Positions 43,644-53,325 are shown, numbered from the stretch's first letter. The stretch: 64,000 bases of DNA from Firmicutes bacterium UBA5389 (GCA_002409965.1 DHON01000122.1:24529-88528); one strand, 5' to 3'. The notes: generated by a model from the letters alone, not told the origin. Numbers and translations are program-made.

Positions 43644-45479
43644 ATGCGCATCGTGAAGCTTTCGCCGGAGGTGGCCGACAGGATCGCAGCAGGCGAGGTT
43701 GTGGAGCGCCCGGCCTCTGTCGTGAAAGAACTCGTCGAGAACTCGATAGACGCAGGGGCGCGCGCTGTGCGAGTTGAGGTGGCCGGCGGAGGGCTCGAGA
43801 TGATCTCGGTATCCGACGACGGATGCGGAATGAGCCGCGACGATGCATCCCGCGCTTTTGCCCGGCACGCCACGAGCAAGATATCCCGGGCCGAGGATCT
43901 GTTTTCCATTACGACTCTGGGCTTTCGAGGCGAGGCGCTGCCCAGCATCGCATCGGTGGCCAAGGTGAGGCTGATCACGCGCGAGCGGGGCGCTGCCCAA
44001 GGCACACTGGTGACAGCCGAGGGCAGCCTGGTGGGCGCGCCGGCCCCAGCGGGCGCGCCGGAGGGCACCACGATAACCGTGTGCGACCTGTTCTACAACA
44101 CCCCGGCACGCCTTAAGTACCTTCGCTCTCCTGCTACGGAGACACGGCGAATCATAGGCGCCCTTGGCAGGCTGGCGCTGGCTCACCCCCAGGTCTGCTT
44201 CGGCCTCGAGGTGGACGGGCGGAACGTGCTGTCCACGCCGCACGATGGGTCACTGCGCGAGGCGGCGGCAGCCGTGCTCGGCGTGGAGCTGGCTCGCGCC
44301 ATGGCTCCGGTGGACAAGACGTCCCATGGGATAGCGGTGCGGGGCCTGGCCGGGCCGGCCGATTTGGCCAAGTCCAGCCGGGACGTGCAGCACGTCCTGG
44401 TTAACGGGAGGCCTGTCTCCTGCAAGACGGTATGGGCGGCCATCGACCGCGCCTACGATCGATCGGTGCCGGCCGGCAAGAAGGCCCCTGTGGTGCTCTG
44501 CATAACGCTGGACCCAGCGTGTGTTGACGTCAACGTGCACCCGGCCAAGAGCGAGGTGAGGTTCGCGTCTGAGTCAGATGTGTATTCAGCGGTGCACGGC
44601 GCAGTATCCGCCGCTCTACGGTCGATGGAGGCCGTGCCGGATATCGGCCGCGATCTGCGAGGCGGGGTCGCCGAGGCTGTCGACATCGGTGGGTTTGGCA
44701 GCGGATCGAGCAGCGGGCCAGGCGGCGGGCCAGGCCGCGGGCTGGGCAGCGGGCCAGGCAGCGGGCCAGGCGGCGAAGGCGCGCGGTTGTGGCCGAGCGC
44801 GGCGTCTGACCGCGGCTCGGATTACGGACCTGGCCATAGCTACAGCCACAGCGACCTGAGCGGCCCGCGCGGCGCGATCGCCGGCCCGGCCGGGCCCATC
44901 GCCGTAATCGGCCAACTCGCCGGAACCTACATACTGGCCGAGAGCGATTCCGGTCTGCTCATCATCGACCAACACGTGGCGCACGAAAGGGTGCTGGTGG
45001 AGGCGTACAGGCGGCGGCTCGCATCGGCCTCGGCATCGTCCGGCGGTTGCACTCAGCTGTTGCTCTCGCCGGAGCTGGTGGAGCTGGGGGCTGCCGACAC
45101 TGATCTAGTGACGCGCCATCAGTCGACCTTGGCCCGGATGGGCTTTGAGGTAGACGTATTCGGCGCGGCCTCTGTTCTGGTTCGCGGTGTTCCGTTCGCG
45201 GCGGCGGCCATGCTGCCACGAGAAGCCCTGGGCGCGGCGGTGGAGGGAATTGCGGCGGCGCCTGCGGAGGCTGATCCTGAGTCGTTGGCCGACCATGTCG
45301 CCGTATCGCTTGCGTGTCATGCCGCGGTGAAGGCCGGCGCCGCGCTGCGCCGCGAGGAGATGGAGTCGCTGGTAGAGGGCCTGTTGCAGTGTGAGGATCC
45401 CATGAGATGCCCGCACGGACGGCCTGTGATAGTCACTGTGTCCAAGGAGTCACTGGAAAGGAGCTTTGGTCGGCGTTGA
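43644..45479 (+). CDS. mutL: DNA mismatch repair endonuclease MutL
   Basis: This 611-residue MutL has the GHKL ATPase ('KELVENSIDAGAR', 'DDGCGM', 'ATSKISRAEDL', 'TLGFRGEALPSIASVA') and a C-terminal domain with the endonuclease motifs 'DQHVAHERVLVE', 'ACHAAVKAG' and 'CPHGRPVIV', as expected in bacteria without MutH. The linker (residues about 352-380) is unusually Gly/Ser-rich because of a GC-rich tandem repeat. Starts ten bases after mutS. Confidence 0.95.
   Translation: MRIVKLSPEVADRIAAGEVVERPASVVKELVENSIDAGARAVRVEVAGGGLEMISVSDDGCGMSRDDASRAFARHATSKISRAEDLFSITTLGFRGEALPSIASVAKVRLITRERGAAQGTLVTAEGSLVGAPAPAGAPEGTTITVCDLFYNTPARLKYLRSPATETRRIIGALGRLALAHPQVCFGLEVDGRNVLSTPHDGSLREAAAAVLGVELARAMAPVDKTSHGIAVRGLAGPADLAKSSRDVQHVLVNGRPVSCKTVWAAIDRAYDRSVPAGKKAPVVLCITLDPACVDVNVHPAKSEVRFASESDVYSAVHGAVSAALRSMEAVPDIGRDLRGGVAEAVDIGGFGSGSSSGPGGGPGRGLGSGPGSGPGGEGARLWPSAASDRGSDYGPGHSYSHSDLSGPRGAIAGPAGPIAVIGQLAGTYILAESDSGLLIIDQHVAHERVLVEAYRRRLASASASSGGCTQLLLSPELVELGAADTDLVTRHQSTLARMGFEVDVFGAASVLVRGVPFAAAAMLPREALGAAVEGIAAAPAEADPESLADHVAVSLACHAAVKAGAALRREEMESLVEGLLQCEDPMRCPHGRPVIVTVSKESLERSFGRR
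44697..44780 (+). repeat. GC-rich tandem repeat in the mutL linker
   Basis: Imperfect copies of a 6-12-bp unit around GGGCCAGGC/AGCGGGCC encode Gly-Ser-Gly-Pro repeats between the two MutL domains. Confidence 0.75.
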
Positions 45480-45550
45480 TTATCGTTGATGGACTGGGGG
45501 AGCCGGATCGAATACGGTATCATAGATGTCGACTGCGGGGCCAATCGGCC

Positions 45551-46543
45551 ATGACGGAACTGGGGCGCCTTCCGGTGCTGGCAATTGTGGGCCCGACGGC
45601 TTCAGGCAAGTCGGCAGTGGGGATGGAGCTTGGGCGCAGGCTCGGTGGGGAGATCGTCTCCGCCGACTCCATGCAAGTCTACCGCGGAATGGACATCGGC
45701 ACCGCCAAGCCGACCCGAAGCGAACAGGCTGACGTCCCACATCATCTCATAGACGTCGCCGATCCGGACGAGGTGTGGAACGTAGCGCGTTACCAGGAGC
45801 TGGCCGCGGCAGCCATAGCGGACATCGCCTATCGGGGCGGCCTGCCCATCATGGTGGGCGGCACAGGTCTGTATGTGGACGCTGTGGTGAGGGGGTTCCT
45901 ATTCCCGGACGAAGGCCGAAACCCCGAGGTGCGAGCCAGGCTCCAGCGCGAGGCAGAGGCGGCGGGGCCGGAGGGAGCGGCCGTGCTCCATGCCAGGCTG
46001 GCGCTGGCCGACCCTGAGGCCGCCAGGCGCATTCATCCCAACGACCTAAGGAGGATCGTGCGCGCCCTCGAGGTGCACGAGGTGACCGGTTGCCCCATCA
46101 CTCGGCTGCAGAGGAAGCATGTGCCCGCGCTCGCCTATGATGCCAGGCTTTTTGGGCTGACCATGCCGCGCGATGCGCTCAACCGGCGGATTGACATGCG
46201 CGTAGACCAGATGGTCGCCGATGGGCTGGCCCGCGAGGTAGGCGGGCTGCTCCGGATGGGCTACAATCCTGAGGCCACTGCCATGCAGGCCATAGGGTAC
46301 AAGGAGTTCGCTCTATACCTCGCGGGCCGGGAGACGCTGGAACAGGCGGTCGACGCTGTGAAGCTCGAGACGCGCAAATACGCCAAACGGCAGATGACGT
46401 GGTTCCGAAAGCACCACGACATCACCTGGCTGGACATGGAGGAGTTCTCGGGGCCCTCGGATGTGGCCGAAGAGATCATGCTGAGGCTTGCTGACTGGAT
46501 GGAAGAGGTGGACATTACGCTTGGACGACATGAACGACGGTGA
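45551..46543 (+). CDS. miaA: tRNA dimethylallyltransferase MiaA
   Basis: This 330-residue MiaA transfers a dimethylallyl group to A37 of tRNA, the step before MiaB. The P-loop is 'VGPTASGKSAVGMELGRRLGGEIVSADSMQVYRGMDIGTAKPT', with 'PHHLIDVADPDEVWNVARYQ' and 'GGTGLYVDAVV'. The start at ATG 45551 precedes the P-loop by 11 residues; the longer open frame overlaps mutL and is not conserved. It overlaps the next gene by 23 bases. Confidence 0.95.
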   Translation: MTELGRLPVLAIVGPTASGKSAVGMELGRRLGGEIVSADSMQVYRGMDIGTAKPTRSEQADVPHHLIDVADPDEVWNVARYQELAAAAIADIAYRGGLPIMVGGTGLYVDAVVRGFLFPDEGRNPEVRARLQREAEAAGPEGAAVLHARLALADPEAARRIHPNDLRRIVRALEVHEVTGCPITRLQRKHVPALAYDARLFGLTMPRDALNRRIDMRVDQMVADGLAREVGGLLRMGYNPEATAMQAIGYKEFALYLAGRETLEQAVDAVKLETRKYAKRQMTWFRKHHDITWLDMEEFSGPSDVAEEIMLRLADWMEEVDITLGRHERR

Positions 46544-47810
46544 AATCGCGCTCCGGCTCGGGCTGGAGCGCGAATGGCTGGACACGGCGCGGCAGGTGCG
46601 GGCGGGCATAGCGGCCGAACTCGCCGCAACCGATGAGATCGCTCGGGTCAACACTGCGCGAGTGCTGGCGGCGCTGGGCAGAGCCGGGCTGGGCGACTAT
46701 CACTTCGGCGGAACAAACGGTTACGGGTATGACGACACTGGCCGGGAGCGCCTGGAGAGAGCATTCGCCGACATCTTCGCGGTTGAGGCTGCTCTGGTGC
46801 GGATACAGATGGTATCGGGAACGCACGCCTTGGCGGCGGTGGTCTTTGGCGTGCTGCGCCCGGGCGACCTTCTCGTGTCGGCGTACGGGGCGCCTTACGA
46901 CACCATGGTCACCATGATCGGCCGCGACCGCAAGGTGCGCGGTTCCCTCGCTGACTACGGCGTGGACTACCTGGAGGTGGCGCCGGACGAATCCGGGGAG
47001 CCCGACTACGAAGCCATATCCCGGGCAGCCGAGGGCGCTCGGATGGTGCTGATTCAGCGTTCGCGCGGCTACTCATGGCGCAGGGCCCTGTCATGCGCCG
47101 ACATAGGAATAATATCCCATTGCGTGAAGGCCGCCAATCCCGAGGCCGTGGTGTTCGTGGACAACTGCTACGGCGAGTTCACCGAAACCGGCGAACCCAC
47201 TCGGGCGGGCGCGGATGTGGCGGCCGGGTCGCTGATCAAGAACCCCGGCGGCGGGATCGCTCCGTGCGGCGGTTACGTGGTGGGCCGAGCCGACCTGGTG
47301 GAGATGGCGGCGGAGCGGCTTACCGCGCCCGGACTGGGCTCGCACGCAGGCCCCACTCTGGGGTTTACGCGTCTTCTGGCCCAGGGGCTTTTCATGGCGC
47401 CCCTCGTTACAGGAGAGGCGGTGGCGGGCTCGCAGTTCGCATCGGCGTTCCTTTCGAGCCTCGGCTTCGAGGTGTCGCCGCAGCCCGGCGAAGGCAGGCA
47501 CGATATAGTGCTCGCTGTCAGGTTGGGCTCGCCGGAGGCCGTTCATGCTTTCTGCCGGGCGGTACAGTCCACATCGCCCGTAGACGCCGGCGTCGCCCCT
47601 GTGGCCGCGCCGATGCCAGGCTACGCCGACGAAGTCATAATGGCGGCGGGCACATTCGTGCAGGGCGCGTCGATAGAGCTGTCGGCCGATGCCCCGTTAC
47701 GCCCTCCGTACGATGTCTATCTGCAGGGAGGTCTCACTCGTCACCAGGTGGAATTTGCCATGCTCAGATTCGCGCAGGACCTGCAGAGGAAACTCGGGGG
47801 TCGGAGTTGA
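46521..47810 (+). CDS. Methionine gamma-lyase/aluminium-resistance family protein (YnbB-like)
   Basis: This 429-residue PLP enzyme belongs to the aluminium resistance/YnbB family. It shows 'HFGGTNGYGYDDTGRE', 'QMVSGTHALAAVVFGVLRPGD', 'IQRSRGYSWR', 'FVDNCYGEFTE' and the PLP lysine in 'AGSLIKNPGGGIAP'. TTG 46521 sits ten bases behind GAGGTG; ATG 46530 is the alternative. In Bacillus ynbB is also near the miaA region. The reaction is probably C-S lyase type, not proven. Confidence 0.88.
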   Translation: MDDMNDGEIALRLGLEREWLDTARQVRAGIAAELAATDEIARVNTARVLAALGRAGLGDYHFGGTNGYGYDDTGRERLERAFADIFAVEAALVRIQMVSGTHALAAVVFGVLRPGDLLVSAYGAPYDTMVTMIGRDRKVRGSLADYGVDYLEVAPDESGEPDYEAISRAAEGARMVLIQRSRGYSWRRALSCADIGIISHCVKAANPEAVVFVDNCYGEFTETGEPTRAGADVAAGSLIKNPGGGIAPCGGYVVGRADLVEMAAERLTAPGLGSHAGPTLGFTRLLAQGLFMAPLVTGEAVAGSQFASAFLSSLGFEVSPQPGEGRHDIVLAVRLGSPEAVHAFCRAVQSTSPVDAGVAPVAAPMPGYADEVIMAAGTFVQGASIELSADAPLRPPYDVYLQGGLTRHQVEFAMLRFAQDLQRKLGGRS

Positions 47811-47849
47811 ATCTTCATCTTTAGAGCAACATCGGAGGTTGACAGCCAG

Positions 47850-49055
47850 ATGTGGATTGGAACACTCGGGAGAGCCTCAAGCCCTGGTGCGCGTATGCGC
47901 CGAGCGGGGCTGTTCGTGCTGGTTGCCCTGGCGCTCTTGGCCATGGCTGCGCCGGGGGGATCCAGCGCATCGGCTGAGCCTGGTGTTCCCGCCGTGTCCG
48001 ACATTCTCGTGGTGTACCAATCCGGGTCTGCTGTGGGCACGCGCGTGATCGAGGCGGATCTTGAGGCCGGGCCCAACCGCCTGGTGGTCGGCCCACTGCC
48101 GGAATCGGTGAACGCCCAGAATGCAGAGCTTGCGGCTGTAGACGGCCGCGTTGAAGTGAAGTCCAAGTTTTTCGACCCGTCCGCGCGATGCCTGGTGTTC
48201 ACAGTGGTTCCCCAGTCACCCGGCCCGGCGTCGCTGAGGCTGACGTATGCATTCTCCGGTCTCACCTGGAGCGCGTCGTACACCATAGTCCTGGACGGGC
48301 GCCGGGATGAGGCCGCCGTCTTTGGATGGTACTGTGTGAGCAACCAGACCGGGTCCCCGTTGTCTCCTCGAAGCATGACGCTGGTCGCAGGGTATTCGAA
48401 TGTCGTTGACGGCCAGTCCGGTGTGCGCGGCGCGGCCGCTTTGGGCGTTACGTCAGTCGGCGTGGCCTGCCCGGACGAGATGCCGCACGGCGCTGACTTC
48501 TACTTGCAGGCCGTGAAGGCGGACAAAGTGCCGGCCCGCATGGTGTACCTTGTCGATCGAATAGGGATCACCCAGCCGGACCCAGCCGTCTATCGTAAGG
48601 AAGAGCCCCACGTCGTTCTGGCGCTGGAGATGACCGTGTCAGGGCCTGAGCTGGAGCCGCCGTTGCCCGGCGGATGTGCGACCGTGTACGCGCGTTCTGA
48701 AGACGGTGCTGCCTACCTGCTCGGCGAGGATAATGTGGCGCCGATCGGCGCTTCCGGTTCTGTCATGGTGCGTCTGGGCAGAGCGCCTTTCTTGCGCGTG
48801 GAGAAGGCCCGCACTGACCAGAAGAAGATCGGAACCAGCTCGTGGGAGGAGGCCTACCAGATACGCATAACCAACTCCGGGTCGGACCAGGCCGATGTGG
48901 TTATTCTGGAGGAGTTCCCAGGTGAGTGGGCCGTCCTCCAGAGCGCTCCGGTTACAGCCGCGCGCAGTCCGTCAGGGCTGGCGCGCTTCAGCCTGCCGGC
49001 GCCGGTGGGGCGCACAGAGGTTCTCTACAGAGTCCGCTATACGCTGCAGCTGTAG
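47850..49055 (+). CDS. Exported DUF4139-like protein
   Basis: This 401-residue protein has a signal peptide ('AGLFVLVALALLAMAAPGGSSASA') and the DUF4139 pattern: 'LRLTYAFSGLTWSASYTIVLDG', 'LEPPLPGGCATVYAR', 'AYLLGEDNVAPIG' and 'VVILEEFPGEWAVL'. The family is widespread but of unknown function. GGAGG stands 11 bases before ATG. No membrane anchor is seen at the C-terminus. Confidence 0.75.
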   Translation: MWIGTLGRASSPGARMRRAGLFVLVALALLAMAAPGGSSASAEPGVPAVSDILVVYQSGSAVGTRVIEADLEAGPNRLVVGPLPESVNAQNAELAAVDGRVEVKSKFFDPSARCLVFTVVPQSPGPASLRLTYAFSGLTWSASYTIVLDGRRDEAAVFGWYCVSNQTGSPLSPRSMTLVAGYSNVVDGQSGVRGAAALGVTSVGVACPDEMPHGADFYLQAVKADKVPARMVYLVDRIGITQPDPAVYRKEEPHVVLALEMTVSGPELEPPLPGGCATVYARSEDGAAYLLGEDNVAPIGASGSVMVRLGRAPFLRVEKARTDQKKIGTSSWEEAYQIRITNSGSDQADVVILEEFPGEWAVLQSAPVTAARSPSGLARFSLPAPVGRTEVLYRVRYTLQL

Positions 49056-49092
49056 TCGGAATCGGCCCTGGCTGAACGGAGGTTGAGATGGC

Positions 49093-49953
49093 TTGCCCGT
49101 CCCCGATTTCCCTCGCGGGGCGCCCGTGGAAAACGCCTTCGGCGAGTGCATCGTGATAGAGAGGCCGGTTACTGTCGATCTCGGATGCGTTTGGACCGCC
49201 GAGCGGTCCGCCGCGTGCTGCATAGCGCAGAACCTGCAGTTGGTGTACGGTATCGGCCCGGTTACCGAGGCCCGCCTGCGGGCAGAGGGCTACAACACCC
49301 TGTACGACCTTCTGGAGCATCCACGCTGGGCCGACTTGGCGCGTCCGGCAGTCGAGGCGTTGGACCGCGCCGATGGTCACACTCTCGCGCGCCTCGGAGT
49401 GCGCGATATCGAGCTGCTGAGCCTATGCGGTCCGGACGATGTTGCGTTCGTCGACATCGAGACCACTGGCCTGGCATCCACGTGCCCGCTGTTCATGGTG
49501 GGCATGCTGCTGCCCCAGTCGGAGCCTGGCTTCCGCCTAGTGCAGGCCTTCGCGCGCGACTATGACGAAGAAGCGGCCGTGCTCGAAGAAGCGCGCGCGC
49601 GGCTTGCCCGGGCGCGGGCGGTTGTAACCTACAACGGCAAGTCGTTCGACCTGCCGTTCATCTCGCGCCGCATGGCCTACCATGGGTGGACGGACGAGCT
49701 CGACGCCATGGTGGTCGACTTGCGATGGCCCGCTAGGCGCCGCTTCTATGACGCCCTGCCCGACTGCAAGCTCGCCACCATTCAGAGCATGGTGCTCGAT
49801 TGTCCCAGGGAAGACGACATCCCCGGACGACTCATCCCCGAGGTGTACGTCGAGTATGTCAGGACGGGCGATCCGAGCCTGGTCTTGCCCATCATCGACC
49901 ACAACGAGCTGGACTTGCTGGCGATGGCAGGTCTTTTGCCCCGCCTGGTCTGA
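49093..49953 (+). CDS. RNase H-like exonuclease domain protein (YprB-like)
   Basis: This 286-residue protein has an N-terminal helix-hairpin-helix-like segment ('VYGIGPVTEARLRAEGYNTLYDLLEHP') and a DnaQ/RNase H-fold nuclease with 'VAFVDIETTGL' (Asp, Glu), 'VVTYNGKSFDLPFISRRMA' and 'IIDHNELDLLAMAGLL' (Asp). This is the YprB arrangement. Substrate is unknown. TTG 49093 follows GGAGG by ten bases. Confidence 0.85.
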   Translation: MPVPDFPRGAPVENAFGECIVIERPVTVDLGCVWTAERSAACCIAQNLQLVYGIGPVTEARLRAEGYNTLYDLLEHPRWADLARPAVEALDRADGHTLARLGVRDIELLSLCGPDDVAFVDIETTGLASTCPLFMVGMLLPQSEPGFRLVQAFARDYDEEAAVLEEARARLARARAVVTYNGKSFDLPFISRRMAYHGWTDELDAMVVDLRWPARRRFYDALPDCKLATIQSMVLDCPREDDIPGRLIPEVYVEYVRTGDPSLVLPIIDHNELDLLAMAGLLPRLV

Positions 49954-50076
49954 CTTCTGCATAATCCCCCCACCGCCTAATATACATATAGCGTCATGGA
50001 GCAGGTACAACCCGCGCATGGTCTTGCGGGTGTGGCACCGCCTCCACCCGGACACGATGCGAGGGAGGGCACGCGT

Positions 50077-51555
50077 ATGGAGAAATTCGATATCTTCCGG
50101 CACATTGCGGAGCGCACGGGAGGAGATGTCTACATAGGCGTCGTCGGCCCGGTCAGGACGGGCAAGTCCACGTTCATCTCAAGGTTCATGGACCTGATCG
50201 TCCTGCCCAACATGAAGGATGCCTACGAGAAGGAGCGAACCCGTGACGAGCTGCCTCAAAGCGGCGCCGGCAAGACCATCATGACTACCGAGCCCAAGTT
50301 CGTGCCGGGCGAGGCGGTCGAGATCACACTGGCCGAGAAGACCCGAGCAGCGGTGCGAATGGTTGACTGCGTTGGGTACACCGTGCCGGGCGCCCTGGGA
50401 TACGAGGAGGCTAACTTCCCGCGTATGGTGCGAACGCCCTGGTTTGACGAGGAAGTATCGTTTCAAGAAGCGGCCGAAATCGGAACGGAGAAGGTCATAC
50501 AGGAGCACTCCACCATAGGGCTGGTGGTCACGACAGACGGGTCGATCACGGAGATCAAGAGGGAAGACTACGTAGACGCAGAGCGCCGAGTCATCAGCGA
50601 ACTGAAGGAACTGGGCAAGCCGTTCATCGTGGTGCTCAACTCGATGCACCCCGCCTCTGACGACACCCGCGGTCTGGGTGAGACCCTGGCGGCCGCGTAC
50701 GATGTGCCCGTCATCCCAGTGGACTGCCTGCGCATGTCGAGTGAGGATATCATGGGCGTTCTCGACGGCGTGTTGAGCGAGTTCCCAGTGCGCGAAATAT
50801 CGGTACGCTTGCCTGACTGGGTTGCGGAACTGGATGAGACGCACCCGGTGCGCGCCGGGTTCATCGCCAGTGTCCGACAGGCGGTGGAGTCTGTGGACAG
50901 AGTCCGAGACGTGCAGGGCGCGGTCCAGATGCTCGGGTTGTCGCCTAACGCCCAGTCTGCCGTGGTGGCCCTGCTCGATCTGGGAACCGGGCGCGTCTCA
51001 ATCGAGCTGACTGCCCCGAGGGCGCTGTTCTACACGGTCATCTCGGAGGTGATCGGGGCGGAGGTTGCAGGCGATTCCGATGTGATGAGGATGATGCGTA
51101 GCCTCGCTCACGCCAAGCGCGAGTACGACAAGGTAGCTACCGCTCTCGATCAGGTGCGTTCGAAGGGCTACGGCATCGTGATGCCGTTCCTGGACGAGAT
51201 CGCCTTCGAAGAGCCGGACATCATCAGGCAGGGCAGCAGGTGCGGCGTGAGGCTGAAGGCCATGGCCCCATCGATTCACATGATCCGTGCCGACATCAAG
51301 ACGGAAGTCACGCCGCTTGTGGGAACGGAGAAGCAGAGCGAGGAGTTTGCGCGGCGCATTGCGGAGGAGTTTGCGGAAGACCCTAGCAAGATCTGGCAGA
51401 CGGAGTTCCTGGGAACGTCCATGCAGGACCTGATCAGGGAGGGCATAGAGGCAAAACTGGCTCACATGCCCACCAACGCCCAGGAGAAACTCCAGGAAAC
51501 GCTGCAGAAGATCGTGAATGAGGGAAGCGGCGGGCTGATCTGTATCATTCTGTAG
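50077..51555 (+). CDS. spoIVA: Stage IV sporulation protein A (coat morphogenesis ATPase)
   Basis: The 492-residue SpoIVA has the family's usual length. It polymerises on the forespore surface by ATP hydrolysis to form the coat basement layer. The Walker A is 'VGVVGPVRTGKSTFISRFMD'-like (here 'GVVGPVRTGKSTF'), followed by 'AVRMVDCVGYTVPGALGYEE' and the C-terminal 'GGLICIIL' that anchors it through SpoVM. ATG 50077 follows GAGGGAGGG. The upstream AT-rich CATAATCC...CATATAG is only a loose sigma-E match. Confidence 0.97.
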   Translation: MEKFDIFRHIAERTGGDVYIGVVGPVRTGKSTFISRFMDLIVLPNMKDAYEKERTRDELPQSGAGKTIMTTEPKFVPGEAVEITLAEKTRAAVRMVDCVGYTVPGALGYEEANFPRMVRTPWFDEEVSFQEAAEIGTEKVIQEHSTIGLVVTTDGSITEIKREDYVDAERRVISELKELGKPFIVVLNSMHPASDDTRGLGETLAAAYDVPVIPVDCLRMSSEDIMGVLDGVLSEFPVREISVRLPDWVAELDETHPVRAGFIASVRQAVESVDRVRDVQGAVQMLGLSPNAQSAVVALLDLGTGRVSIELTAPRALFYTVISEVIGAEVAGDSDVMRMMRSLAHAKREYDKVATALDQVRSKGYGIVMPFLDEIAFEEPDIIRQGSRCGVRLKAMAPSIHMIRADIKTEVTPLVGTEKQSEEFARRIAEEFAEDPSKIWQTEFLGTSMQDLIREGIEAKLAHMPTNAQEKLQETLQKIVNEGSGGLICIIL

Positions 51556-51635
51556 CCGGGCCCCCGACTCGCTGCGCCTGAAGTAATAATGGCGCGCGGG
51601 GCTGGAAAACATACTGGTGGAAGGGGGCGGAGGGC

Positions 51636-51908
51636 ATGACCAAGTCCGACCTGGTTGATTCGGTAGCCGCCAAGGCCGGGATGACCAAGAAAGACAGCGC
51701 CCGGGCGGTCGACGCAGTCTTCGACACCATAAAAGAGCAGCTCAAGACGGGTGACAAGGTGCAGCTCGTTGGGTTCGGCAGCTTCGAGGTGAAGCAGAGA
51801 GAAGCCCGCGTTGGCCGCAACCCGAAGACCATGGAGGAAATACGCATTCCAGCGCGCAGAGTGCCGGTGTTCAGGCCAGGCAAGGAACTGAAAGACTCGG
51901 TTATGTAG
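51636..51908 (+). CDS. hup: HU family DNA-binding protein
   Basis: This 90-residue HU starts 'MTKSDLVDSVAAKAGMTKKDSARAVDAVFDTI' and has 'VQLVGFGSFEVKQREARVGRNPKTMEEIRIPARRVPVFRPGKEL', the complete DNA-binding arm with the Pro in RNP. HU follows spoIVA in many Firmicutes. Confidence 0.97.
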   Translation: MTKSDLVDSVAAKAGMTKKDSARAVDAVFDTIKEQLKTGDKVQLVGFGSFEVKQREARVGRNPKTMEEIRIPARRVPVFRPGKELKDSVM

Positions 51909-51946
51909 CCAGGCGGACATCTGGTCGGCGTAGCTCGATTGCCGGG

Positions 51947-51974
51947 GCGACAAGCGACAAGCGACAAGCGACAA
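51947..51974 (+). repeat. 7-bp tandem repeat (GCGACAA x4)
   Basis: Four exact copies of GCGACAA run up to the terminator after HU. They are non-coding and phase-neutral. Confidence 0.9.
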
Positions 51975-52001
51975 GCGTAGACCGTGACCACGGCTACGCT
52001 T
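51973..52001 (+). terminator. Terminator after HU
   Basis: AAGCGTAG (51973-51980) pairs with CTACGCTT (51994-52001) and an inner CCG/CGG adds to the stem; ATTCATT follows. Confidence 0.65.
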
Positions 52002-52212
52002 ATTCATTGAAGTCCAGTTGCACTGAGACTGTCGCGCCAACCGCGCCCTCGACGACTTCGGCGCGCCTGATCAGCCAAGTGTCGGGATCCACGTACAGCG
52101 TCCATCTGAGCTGAACCGGGTTTTGGGGTGAGGCTATCGCGGATATGAACCATCTTGAGCAGGACTTCCAGGGCTTCGGCATCACCTGGGCTGTGATCGC
52201 CGGACGCTGCAA
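52000..52212 (-). pseudogene. Possible remnant of a LolA-like/outer-membrane lipoprotein-sorting gene
   Basis: A short minus-strand frame ends 'WTLYVDPDTWLIRRAEVVEGAVGATVSVQLDFNE', which resembles the last strands of LolA-type proteins ('vDpxtylpxrxe...'). The sequence before it continues in another frame ('LEVLLKMVHIRDSL'), so the piece looks truncated and frameshifted. Evidence is thin; it could also be chance. Confidence 0.25.
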
Positions 52213-52218
52213 TGCGCC

Positions 52219-53325
52219 TCACTGTGATCCGCACTCTCTATGACATCTTACTAAGTGTGGGGAGGTGGAGTCCGGGTCGGCGCTAGGGCCCACGCCCACG
52301 GCCACGCCCGGGCATGGGTCTGAGTACTTCGACAATGGGGCCAGAACGGGATACTCCGTCGCGCACATGCGAGCCGCATTCGGGCAGCGGTGGGCGAAAC
52401 CACAGCCGCGCCGTTGCTCATGCTCCTCGCCGCTGGCCGACGCCCGGGCGCCGGCGCCGTTAGGACCCAAAGCGCGAGTCTGCCGTGAGCTACGTCTGCT
52501 GAGCCGGTGACCGCTGCCGGGGATGGCTGACAACAGTTGCTGGGTATACGGGTGAGACGGTCGCGCGAAAAGCTCTTCGGCAGGGGCCGATTCCACGATC
52601 TGCCCGCGATACATGACGGCCACAGTGTCGCTCATATAGTACACTACCCGCAGATCGTGCGAGATGAGCAAGTAGGAGAGTCCGTATTCCCTCTGGAGGT
52701 CCTGCAGCAGCCCGATTATCTGGGCTTGCACCGACACGTCCAGCGAGGACAGAGGCTCGTCCGCCACTATGAACTGCGGGCGCATGGCCAGGGCGCGCGC
52801 GATGCCCACACGCTGGCGCTGCCCGCCGCTGAGCTGGTGTGGGTATCGATCAAGATGGTCCGGGGCCAGGCCGACCCGCCTAACCAAGGATTGCGTCTCG
52901 CGTTCGCCGTCGGCGGGCTTGACCCCGCGCGCGGCCAGAGCTGTTCCGACGATGCGGCGAACTGTATATCTGGGGTTGAGCGAGCTGTATGGGTTCTGAA
53001 AGATGATCTGGGCCTTGTCCTTTAGCTCGCCGCGGCCGAGGCGGTCACGGCCCCATACCGCGGATCCTTCGTAGAAGACTTGCCCGGACGTGGGCTCGGT
53101 CAGCCCCACCAGAGTGCGGCCGAACGTGCTCTTGCCGCAGCCTGATTCGCCGACGAGGCCGACGGTCTGACCGCGAAATATGTCGAGCGTGACTCCGTCC
53201 ACGGCCCGAGTGCGCCTAGTGGCTGCGCCGCCCAGTCGGCGCGCGAGGAATGACTCGGTCATTATGAAGTGTTTGGTGACATCCACTGCGGAAACCAGTG
53301 GTGTACGAGGGTCTCTTGGCGTCAA
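52219..53325 (-). CDS. Oligopeptide ABC transporter ATPase (OppF/DppF type)
   Basis: This 368-residue ATPase has Walker A 'VGLVGESGCGKSTFGRTLVG', signature 'YPHQLSGGQRQRVGIARALAM', Walker B 'FIVADEPLSSLDVSVQAQI', the H-loop His in 'LLISHDLRVVYYMSD' and the C-terminal oligo_HPY segment with a Cys cluster ('CGFAHRCPNAARMCATEYP'), a possible Fe-S site. TTG 53325 is preferred: it is eight bases from GGAGGTGAT, and the -10 element would put the transcript start at about 53340, at the upstream ATG. It is divergent from its partner genes. Confidence 0.85.
   Translation of the reverse strand: MTPRDPRTPLVSAVDVTKHFIMTESFLARRLGGAATRRTRAVDGVTLDIFRGQTVGLVGESGCGKSTFGRTLVGLTEPTSGQVFYEGSAVWGRDRLGRGELKDKAQIIFQNPYSSLNPRYTVRRIVGTALAARGVKPADGERETQSLVRRVGLAPDHLDRYPHQLSGGQRQRVGIARALAMRPQFIVADEPLSSLDVSVQAQIIGLLQDLQREYGLSYLLISHDLRVVYYMSDTVAVMYRGQIVESAPAEELFARPSHPYTQQLLSAIPGSGHRLSRRSSRQTRALGPNGAGARASASGEEHEQRRGCGFAHRCPNAARMCATEYPVLAPLSKYSDPCPGVAVGVGPSADPDSTSPHLVRCHRECGSQ

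Noticed and set aside
49959..49991. Sigma-E promoter before spoIVA
   Set aside because: GCATAAT and CATATAG are 19 bp apart, too far for sigma-E; only the AT-rich character is notable.
51462..52040. Minus-strand ORF reading SLVACRLSLVACRLSP
   Set aside because: It is produced by the 7-bp GCGACAA repeat and is antisense to HU.
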